From assembly GCA_937872095.1 (NCBI GenBank), contig CALMNW010000033.1, positions 1-53,812 on the forward strand: a stretch of DNA of 53,812 bases, given 5' to 3'. The DNA is from an uncultured Verrucomicrobiota bacterium (GTDB taxonomy: Bacteria; Verrucomicrobiota; Kiritimatiellia; CAIQIC01; Lenti-01). Each line of letters opens with the position of its first letter. Positions within the stretch are counted from its first letter, which is position 1. A program made the position numbers and the translations under genes. Shown here piece after piece: positions 48,485 through 53,812 of the stretch. The notes under the pieces are model-generated. The model was not told the origin of the DNA and searched no databases. It saw only the letters and a list, made by a program, of their open reading frames with translations.

Positions 48485-49348
48485 CTATAGGGCGGAGAGG
48501 GCGCGGCGGGATTCGTCGTGGAGGAGATTGACGAGATAGATCCAGTAGGATTCCTGGGCGACGGTCTGGTCGGCGAGGCGGGAGGGCAGGAAGCGCTGCA
48601 TTTCGGCGACGAAGGCGGTGCGCAGGGCGGGATCGTTCTCGAGGGCGGCAAGGCGTCCGGCGAGGGCGGCGGTGAAGTCCGCCGGGGTGCGGCGGTGGTC
48701 GGCGATCTTGAGGGGGATGAGCGACGCGGGGAGTTCGATGCCTTGTTGCTTGAGCCAGGCGATGTCCCAGAGGTCGCGGTTCTTGAGGCGGTTGGGGCGG
48801 AAGGCGAGGGCGATGAACTTGTCGGCGAGGATTTCCTCGCGGCTCTGGGCCTGGAGGATCAGGCCGGAGGTGCCCAGATCCACGCCGTAGAGGTTGCGTA
48901 GCATCATGGGGCGGCGGTCGCGGCTGGGAATGGCGCAGATGTCGACGTGGATGCGCTGGGGCGGGAGGTCGCGGCGGCCGGGATGGGTGAGGACGGTCAG
49001 CTTCCAGGTGTCGACGCCGTCGGTTTCCTTGACGGGTTCGGAGACGCGGACCTGGAGGGAGTACTTGGCTTCGAGGGTCCGCACGAGGACCTGCGCGAGG
49101 GTGGAGAGGGATTCGCGGGTGAAGTCGGCGCCGCCGGTGAAATCGAGGTCTTCGCTCAGGCGGGGGGAGCCGTAGCAGGCGCGGAGGCAGGTGCCGCCGA
49201 TGAAGGTGAGGCGGGCGAGGAGGTTGGCGGCGTTCATTTCGCGCAGGATGTCGTGATGCAGGAGTTCCTTTTCGACGACGGCGCGCAGGGGGGCGTGGTC
49301 GGGGGCGGAGCGCAGGGCTTCTTCGGCGAGGCGGTCAAACAAGTTCAT
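48485..49348 (-). CDS. abiEii: AbiEii-family nucleotidyltransferase toxin
   Basis: 287 residues. FIGGTCLRACYGSPRLSEDLDF (in pieces, about 49-70) is the nucleotidyltransferase G-S/T and DxD-like core of AbiEii (DUF1814). LADKFIALAFRPNRLKNRDLWDI (about 193-215) is the second conserved block. AbiEii toxins modify tRNA or another target with NTP and stop growth on phage infection. ATG at 49348 overlaps the antitoxin gene by 14 bp, the classical abiEi-abiEii order. Confidence 0.92.
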   Translation of the reverse strand: MNLFDRLAEEALRSAPDHAPLRAVVEKELLHHDILREMNAANLLARLTFIGGTCLRACYGSPRLSEDLDFTGGADFTRESLSTLAQVLVRTLEAKYSLQVRVSEPVKETDGVDTWKLTVLTHPGRRDLPPQRIHVDICAIPSRDRRPMMLRNLYGVDLGTSGLILQAQSREEILADKFIALAFRPNRLKNRDLWDIAWLKQQGIELPASLIPLKIADHRRTPADFTAALAGRLAALENDPALRTAFVAEMQRFLPSRLADQTVAQESYWIYLVNLLHDESRRALSAL

Positions 49349-49877
49349 GGGCGACCTCCGGGTTGACGAGACTGAGATCGCGGCGGGTGGCGCGCATGTC
49401 GCGCAGGGCGAGGGCGGGGACGGCGCGCCAGAGGCGGCAGTCGGAGTCGTAGGCGAGCTGGCCGGCGACGTCCGCCGGGCGGCGGACGGTGTGGACGAAT
49501 TCGATGCGGCCGAATTCGCCGCAGCGGATGACGTTGGTGCGGCCGGAGGACATGAGGGTGATGCGGTCGATCGGAATTTGCGAGATGAGGCCGGCATCGC
49601 TGAGGGCGGTTTCGAGGCTGATGTAGTTGAATTGGGCGGCGCGCAGGAGGGCGGCCACGTGGAAGAGGACGCGGCCGCGGGGAAGGTCGATGCGGGGATA
49701 GAGATAGATGCCGCGGCAGACGCGCCGGAGGAGTCCGGCCTTTTGGGCGCGGTGGAGCAGGACGGCCGAGTCGGTGGCCGGAGGGCAGGCGCCCTGGAGA
49801 TCGGCGGCGGAAAAGAGATAGTGTTCCGGCGTGGCCAGATCCTCCAGCAGGCGTTCGAGTTGACGGATAGGTTGCAT
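49335..49877 (-). CDS. abiEi: AbiEi-family antitoxin/transcription regulator
   Basis: 180 residues from ATG 49877; a longer frame to 49913 would start inside the -35 box. An N-terminal winged helix (about 5-70: ATPEHYLFSAADLQGACP, LLHRAQKAGLLRRVCRGIYLYP) is the AbiEi HTH. The C-terminal domain (about 75-180) neutralises the toxin and supports cooperative DNA binding. This type IV antitoxin represses its own promoter. The cassette lies exactly between two orphan gene tails (48375 and 50073). Confidence 0.9.
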   Translation of the reverse strand: MQPIRQLERLLEDLATPEHYLFSAADLQGACPPATDSAVLLHRAQKAGLLRRVCRGIYLYPRIDLPRGRVLFHVAALLRAAQFNYISLETALSDAGLISQIPIDRITLMSSGRTNVIRCGEFGRIEFVHTVRRPADVAGQLAYDSDCRLWRAVPALALRDMRATRRDLSLVNPEVAHELV

Positions 49878-49885
49878 CTGAAAAG

Positions 49886-49913
49886 ACTCTACACTAGATT
49901 GCGAAATGTGCAA
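49886..49913 (-). promoter_or_regulatory. promoter of abiE
   Basis: TTGCAC (49913-49908), 16 nt, TAGAGT (49891-49886). A short inverted repeat TTGC-n7-GCAA covers the -35 side, a possible AbiEi site. Confidence 0.5.
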
Positions 49914-49942
49914 GTTAATGTATAGAGAATGGATGGGGGATT

Positions 49943-50065
49943 CACCACAGAGGGGGAATCGGGAAGAGAAGCAAAAGGGCCGAAGGAAAACGAAGTCGTT
50001 TTTCTCCGGCCCATTCTTTCGAGAGTGTCAGAGATCTCGGGCTCGACCTCTGAGTCTCTGTGGTG
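49943..50065. repeat. CACCACAGAG / CTCTGTGGTG inverted pair around a terminator
   Basis: CACCACAGAG (49943-49952) and its exact reverse complement CTCTGTGGTG (50056-50065). The space between holds the long hairpin described at 49973. The CACAGAG word belongs to the same stutter class as at 44742 and 52589. Confidence 0.75.
49973..50012 (-). terminator. strong terminator after gene-tail copy 2
   Basis: 17-nt arms GGGCCGGAGAAAAACGA (50012-49996) and TCGTTTTCCTTCGGCCC (49993-49977) with two mismatches and a 2-nt centre, followed by TTTT (49976-49973) on the minus strand. It ends transcription coming from the molybdenum hydroxylase side before abiEi. Confidence 0.8.
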
Positions 50066-50072
50066 AGGGTTC

Positions 50073-50123
50073 CTAGCGCTTCACGGCTTTAATCGCGTTC
50101 AGGACCTTCTCCGGAGTGAAGGG
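50073..50123 (-). pseudogene. orphan 3' tail of a molybdenum hydroxylase gene, copy 2
   Basis: Encodes PFTPEKVLNAIKAVKR and a TAG stop. It differs from copy 1 and from the intact gene at several third positions. Upstream it joins GGGGGCTGCCAATATCCAAT, identical to the junction of copy 1. Confidence 0.75.
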
Positions 50124-50203
50124 GGCTGCCAATATCCAATAACCAACGCTCAATATCCAATATTCAAGTGAACAGCCTGCCCGACGAGGGCGTCGGGGCT
50201 CCA
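50121..50203. repeat. CCAATATCC stutter repeat and a single hairpin
   Basis: CCAATATCCAATAACCAACG and CAATATCCAATATTCAA (50129-50167), then the hairpin CCCGACG-AGGG-CGTCGGG (50180-50197) followed by GCTCCA, like half of the module at 41213. A CTCTGCG/CTTGGCG stutter follows to 50234. No gene lies in 50124-50239. Confidence 0.65.
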
Positions 50204-50239
50204 TCTCTGCGCACGTTGCGCTCTTGGCGAGAGACGGCT

Positions 50240-52573
50240 TTATTTCTTAACGGCCCGAATGGCGTTCAGGACCTTCTCGGGGGTGAAGGGGAATTCGTTG
50301 AGGCGGGCGCCGGTGGCGTTGTAGATGGCGTTGCCGAAGACGGGCGCGGGCCCGTTGATGCAGATTTCGGAAACGGACTTGGCGCCGAACGGGCCGGTGT
50401 CTTCGAAGGACGGGACGATGATGGCCTTGATGGGCGGGACGTCGCGCATGGAGAAGATGTGGTAGTCGGTGAAGGAGGCGTTGGTCATGCGGCCGTTGCG
50501 GAACAGGTACTGCTCGGTGAGGGCGTAGCTGATGCCGTTGAGGGTGCCGCCTTCGGTCTGGCCTTCGCAGAGGGCCGGGTTGATGGCGGTGCCGCAGTCG
50601 ATGGTGGAGACGTACTTCAGCACCTTGACGTTGCCGGTCCAGGTGTCCACTTCGATTTCGGCGAAGTGGGCGGCGAACGGCGGCGGGGACTTCTGGGTGA
50701 TGTGGGAGGCGGTGCCGATGATCTGGTACTGGTTCTTGGAATAGAGCGAGTAGCAGGAGATGTCGGAGTAGGAGACGCTCTTCTTGCCGTCCTTGCTCTG
50801 GACGTGGGCGTCCTTGCAGACGCACTGGTCTTCGGGGAGGTTGAGCATCTCGGCGCCGGTGTGGAGGATCTGGCGCTTGGCGTCGGCGGCGGCCTTGCGG
50901 GCGGCCTCGCCGGAAAGATAGGTGGTCGAGGACGCGTAGGCGCCGACGTCGAAGGGGGTCATGTCGGTGTCGGACGAGTAGACGATCATCTTGTCGGTGG
51001 CGGTGCAGAGTTCTTCGGCCGCGATTTGCGCCAACACGGTGTCGGAGCCGGTGCCGAGGTCGGTGGCGCCGACGAGGAGGTTGAAGGAACCGTCTTCGTT
51101 CAGTTTGATGGAAGCGCCGCCCATGTCGATGTGGGGGATGGAGGAGCCCTGCATGAGGCAGGCCATGCCGATGCCGCGGCGGTAGCGGCCGGTCTTGGCA
51201 CGCCAGTCGGTGCGCTTGTCCCAGCCGATTTCGGCGGCGCCCTTCGTGATGCATTCGCCGAGGGCGCAGGAGCCGACGGTCATGGGGACGCCTTCTTTGC
51301 CTTCGCCGAGGGCGGCGAAGATGGGAGAGCCTTCGCCGGACTTGATGTGGTTAAGCTGGCGCAGCTTGAGGGGATCCATGCCGATGGCTTCGGCCATCTT
51401 GTCCATGGTGGATTCCATGGCGAAGAAGGCCTGGGTGGCGCCGAAACCGCGGTAGGCGCCGCCGACGGGCAGGTTGGTGTAGTAGACCTTGCCGTCGAAG
51501 TGGATGTTGTCGCAGCGGTAGAGGGGCAGGACCTTGGAGCCGCAGCAGGAGACGACGGTCAGGCCGTGGCCGCCGTAGGCGCCGGTGTTGTTCCAGCAGT
51601 CCATGCCGATGGCCGTGATGGTGCCGTCTTTCTTGATGCCGGCGCGGATGCGGACGCGGATGGGATGGCGGGTGCGGCCGGTGCGGAAGTTTTCTTCGCG
51701 GTTGAACTGCCACAGGCAGGGGCGCCCGGTGCGCAGGGCGAACAGGGCCACGACGTCTTCGAGCAGGATTTCCTGCTTGGAGCCGAAACCGCCGCCGATG
51801 CGGGGCTTGATGACGCGGATCTTCTGCACGGGAAGGCCGAGGGTCTGGGCGACGATGCGGCGGCAGTGGAAGGGGACCTGCGTGGAGGTGGTGATGAAGA
51901 TGCGCCCGGAGGAATCGACGTGCGCCAGCGAGACGTAGGGCTCGATGGGGCAATGCTGGGCGTAGGGGGTCTCGTAGACGTCGTCGAAGGTGAAGTCGGC
52001 TTCCTTCATGCCCTTTTCGAAGTCGCCGGCTTCGCAGCCGACCTTGGCGACGAGGTTCTTCTTGGGTTCGTAGGGGATCGGAATGGGCACGTGGGCTTCG
52101 GGCTCGTCGTGGATGATCGGGGCGCCGTCGGCCATGGCTTCGTCGATGGAGAAGACGGGCTTGAGGAGTTCGTATTTAACCTGGATCTTGGCGAGGGCGG
52201 CGAGGGCCTGTTCCTCGGTCTCGGCGGCGACGGCGGCGACGCGGTCGCCGACGAAGCGGACCTTGGTGTCGAACATGAAGGTGTCGTAGGGGGAGGGTTC
52301 GGGGAAGCCCTGGCCGGCGGTGCAGTGGACGATGCGCGGCACGTTGCCGTGCCAGAGGACGGCCTTGACGCCGGGCATCTTCTCGGCCGCGGAGACGTCG
52401 AGGGAGACGATCTTCGCGTGGGGATGCGGGCTCCAGAGCATCTTGACCACGAGGGCGTCGCGGGGCGCGAAGTCGGCCACGTAGGAGGGCTTGCCGAGGG
52501 CCAGCTGCACGGCGTCGACCTTGCGGACGGAGTGGTTGACCTGCTTGAAGTTGGCGGTGGGATTGGCGGTCAT
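50240..52573 (-). CDS. xanthine dehydrogenase-family molybdopterin-binding subunit
   Basis: 777 residues, normal length. Molybdopterin contacts are visible in RIGGGFGSKQE (about 248-258), GGAYRGFGATQAFFAMES (about 372-389) and the glycine-rich MGGASIKLNEDG, GATDLGTGSDT. The active-site Glu is in GPFGAKSVSE (about 741-750). It hydroxylates a purine, aldehyde or N-heteroaromatic at a Mo centre in the cytosol. AAGGAG 6 bp before the ATG. It is the last gene of a three-subunit operon; its final 16 codons recur at 50073 and 48375. Confidence 0.95.
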   Translation of the reverse strand: MTANPTANFKQVNHSVRKVDAVQLALGKPSYVADFAPRDALVVKMLWSPHPHAKIVSLDVSAAEKMPGVKAVLWHGNVPRIVHCTAGQGFPEPSPYDTFMFDTKVRFVGDRVAAVAAETEEQALAALAKIQVKYELLKPVFSIDEAMADGAPIIHDEPEAHVPIPIPYEPKKNLVAKVGCEAGDFEKGMKEADFTFDDVYETPYAQHCPIEPYVSLAHVDSSGRIFITTSTQVPFHCRRIVAQTLGLPVQKIRVIKPRIGGGFGSKQEILLEDVVALFALRTGRPCLWQFNREENFRTGRTRHPIRVRIRAGIKKDGTITAIGMDCWNNTGAYGGHGLTVVSCCGSKVLPLYRCDNIHFDGKVYYTNLPVGGAYRGFGATQAFFAMESTMDKMAEAIGMDPLKLRQLNHIKSGEGSPIFAALGEGKEGVPMTVGSCALGECITKGAAEIGWDKRTDWRAKTGRYRRGIGMACLMQGSSIPHIDMGGASIKLNEDGSFNLLVGATDLGTGSDTVLAQIAAEELCTATDKMIVYSSDTDMTPFDVGAYASSTTYLSGEAARKAAADAKRQILHTGAEMLNLPEDQCVCKDAHVQSKDGKKSVSYSDISCYSLYSKNQYQIIGTASHITQKSPPPFAAHFAEIEVDTWTGNVKVLKYVSTIDCGTAINPALCEGQTEGGTLNGISYALTEQYLFRNGRMTNASFTDYHIFSMRDVPPIKAIIVPSFEDTGPFGAKSVSEICINGPAPVFGNAIYNATGARLNEFPFTPEKVLNAIRAVKK

Positions 52574-52585
52574 GGGGGCTCCTTG

Positions 52586-52720
52586 ATAGAGGTCAGAGGT
52601 CAGAGAACAGAGGTCGGGCGGGACGGAAAACAGAAGTCAGATGGAGGAACAGAGGCATGGTCGATCAGGCTTTCGGGTCGGACCTGGACTCTGAACTCTG
52701 CTCTCTGCCCTCTTCTCTCC
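52586..52720. repeat. GTCAGAGG-type stutter repeats, inverted pair at a gene end
   Basis: GGTCAGAGGTCAGAGAACAG and following GAACAGAGG words (52590-52656), faced by CTGAACTCTGCTCTCTGCCC (52691-52710) in the opposite sense. The right arm lies inside the 3' end of the iron-sulfur subunit gene and encodes about its last 15 residues. Confidence 0.75.
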
Positions 52721-53183
52721 GGTCGAGGACGCGGCGGAGGGCGCCCCAGATTTTTTCGTAGCCGGTGCAGCGGCAGAGGTTGCCGTCCATGTATTCGCGG
52801 ACGACGTCGTCGGGATAGACGTCTTCGGCCTTCATGAGGGCCTCGGCGCTCATGATCATGCCGGGGATGCAGAAACCGCACTGGACGGCGGCGCCGTCGA
52901 TGAGTTCCTGCTGGAACTCGGAGGGCTTCTCGTGGGTGCCGACGCTTTCGATGGTGCGGACGTCGCGGCCCTCGGCCTGCATGGCGAAGAGGAGGCAGGA
53001 GTAGATGGCCCGGCCGTCCATCAGGACCGTGCAGGCGCCGCAGGTGCCCTGGCCGCAGCCGAACTTGGTGCCCTTGTAGCCTTCGCGGCGGAGAAGCGCC
53101 AAGAGCTTCTCGTTGGGCTCGGTGATGAACGTCTTGCGCTCGCCGTTGAGCGTGAACGAAACGGTGTTGGGATTCTTCTTCAT
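52665..53183 (-). CDS. xanthine dehydrogenase-family [2Fe-2S] subunit
   Basis: 172 residues. Plant-type cluster FGCGQGTCGACTVLMDG with a distant Cys (YSC) near the N-terminus; second cluster QCGFCIPGMIM and NLCRCTGY in the helical C-terminal domain. It carries electrons from the Mo centre to FAD. Its start overlaps the stop of the FAD subunit gene by one base (TAATG). After RRVLDRR the chain runs into a Glu/Ser/Arg tail (EEGREQSSESRSD) encoded by a stutter repeat, an extension absent from the normal family end. Confidence 0.95.
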   Translation of the reverse strand: MKKNPNTVSFTLNGERKTFITEPNEKLLALLRREGYKGTKFGCGQGTCGACTVLMDGRAIYSCLLFAMQAEGRDVRTIESVGTHEKPSEFQQELIDGAAVQCGFCIPGMIMSAEALMKAEDVYPDDVVREYMDGNLCRCTGYEKIWGALRRVLDRREEGREQSSESRSDPKA

Positions 53184-53812
53184 TATTCGGCCCTTTCGCG
53201 GGCGAAGGTGGCGGCCCGCTCCAATGCGTCCATGATCGAAACTTCGGCGAGATGCCGGGAATAGTCGGGGGTCATGCCCTCGCGCCCGCGCCAGGGGGCG
53301 TCGTGGCCGGCCTTGGCGGCGGCTTCCTGGAAGACGGCCGCGGTCGCTTCGCGCCCGACGAGGGCGGCTTCGACGGAAGGCAGGCGGCGGGGGAAGGGGA
53401 TGGCGCTGCCGGCGGCGACGCGCGCGGACTTGATGTTTTGTCCGTCGAGCTCGAGGAAGGCGGCGACGGTGACCATGGCGAAGGACGCCTCGGTGCGGAC
53501 GACCTTGATGGACCCGAAGCCGTGGTGGGCCATGAGGGCCGGAACCTTGACGGACGTGAGGACGTTGCCGTCGAGGAAGCGCTTGGCGGGCTGCGTCTTG
53601 AAGTATTCGTCGGCGGGGAATTCGGTTTCGACGTCGGACTGGATGACCATGCGGGCATCCATGGCGAGGAGGACGACGGGGAGGTCGGCCCAGGGGAACA
53701 CGCGGCAGACGTTGCCGCCGAGGGTGGAAATGTTGCGGATCTGGTGGGTGGAGATGCGCCGGCAGATTTCGTGGAGGGCCCAGCGGGGGGCGCGGTAGCG
53801 CTGGATGTCGGC
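53183..53812 (-). CDS. xanthine dehydrogenase-family FAD-binding subunit (5' end beyond window)
   Basis: C-terminal 209 residues visible. TLGGNVCRVFPWADLPVVLLAMDA is the FAD-binding loop of the middle subunit (CoxM/XdhB), split here as TLGGNVCR near the window edge and the following hydrophobic strand. Then comes the CO-dehydrogenase flavoprotein C-terminal domain (SIKVVRTEASFAMVTVAAFLELD, SARVAAGSAIPFPRRLPSVEAAL). It is the first visible gene of the operon FAD, [2Fe-2S], Mo. The reading frame is open to the window end. Confidence 0.94.
   Translation of the reverse strand, partial: ADIQRYRAPRWALHEICRRISTHQIRNISTLGGNVCRVFPWADLPVVLLAMDARMVIQSDVETEFPADEYFKTQPAKRFLDGNVLTSVKVPALMAHHGFGSIKVVRTEASFAMVTVAAFLELDGQNIKSARVAAGSAIPFPRRLPSVEAALVGREATAAVFQEAAAKAGHDAPWRGREGMTPDYSRHLAEVSIMDALERAATFARERAE

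Noticed and set aside
44963-50123. A full integrative element or prophage
   Set aside because: No integrase, transposase, phage structural gene or replication gene is visible. Only repeats and accessory genes support mobility.
50168-52837. 889-codon open frame on the plus strand
   Set aside because: It is antisense to the molybdenum hydroxylase subunit and made of low-complexity Gly/Val/Asp/Ala.

Overview
The window is 53.8 kb of GC-rich bacterial chromosome, probably from a Kiritimatiellota/Verrucomicrobiota-type organism. That placement is inference. It rests on the gene content (lpxD and skp for an LPS outer membrane, a DUF2723 glycosyltransferase-like protein with TPRs, a C25 peptidase with D-rich calcium linkers, DUF2851, YeiH) and on many short palindromes of the form TTTTCCA-n5-TGGAAAA between genes. 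No 16S gene or other decisive marker is present, and no integrase or transposase is seen. Several clean promoters share a TTGAnn box and a TAGnnT-like -10 box.

Layout. 1-9 kb: a membrane-anchored Ser/Thr kinase cut by the window start, a methyltransferase, ilvB-ilvN with a strong terminator, an XRE-cupin regulator with an acyl-CoA synthetase, then a thioesterase/DUF2851 pair on the other strand and tRNA-Arg(UCU). 10-16.5 kb: a nine-gene minus-strand arsenic operon (arsR, permease, two thioredoxin-like proteins, a DGC protein, arsC, arsM, acr3, ccdA) behind a palindromic operator. 16.6-26.9 kb: an exported VWA protein, skp-lpxD, a DUF2723-TPR giant, SrkA-like kinase, a methyltransferase and an RluA-NUDIX fusion. 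27-30 kb: a small-drug-export-like membrane protein, an amidohydrolase and an SRAP protein. 30.4-36.9 kb: a complete RND efflux operon. 37-40.3 kb: a large secreted C25 peptidase. 40.4-44.7 kb: small accessory genes (DUF302, DUF4405, PLD, ankyrin, YeiH, PaaI). 44.9-46.7 kb: a lower-GC trio (small protein, HNH nuclease, DUF2726). 47-50 kb: an exported protein among palindromes and an AbiE toxin-antitoxin pair. 50.2-53.8 kb: a three-subunit molybdenum hydroxylase, cut by the window end.

The intergenic DNA holds the most unusual material. (1) A structured element occurs twice (near 28.0 and 42.85 kb). Each copy has a matching promoter, a 13-bp closing stem, an identical inner stem and a variable apical loop; one copy ends in an intrinsic terminator. 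It is a candidate undescribed small RNA family. (2) The last 16 codons of the molybdenum hydroxylase gene recur twice downstream with mainly synonymous changes, each copy joined to the same CCAATATCC repeat and followed by its own terminator. The AbiE cassette sits exactly between these two gene tails. (3) A 75-bp paired-hairpin module occurs twice, inverted, with covarying stems and a constant 21-nt spacer. (4) TTTTCCA palindromes come in ordered pairs whose members are individually flipped. (5) There are several families of degenerate stuttering repeats (CAGAG, ACAGGAT, CCAATATC, CTCTGCG), often as inverted pairs at gene ends.
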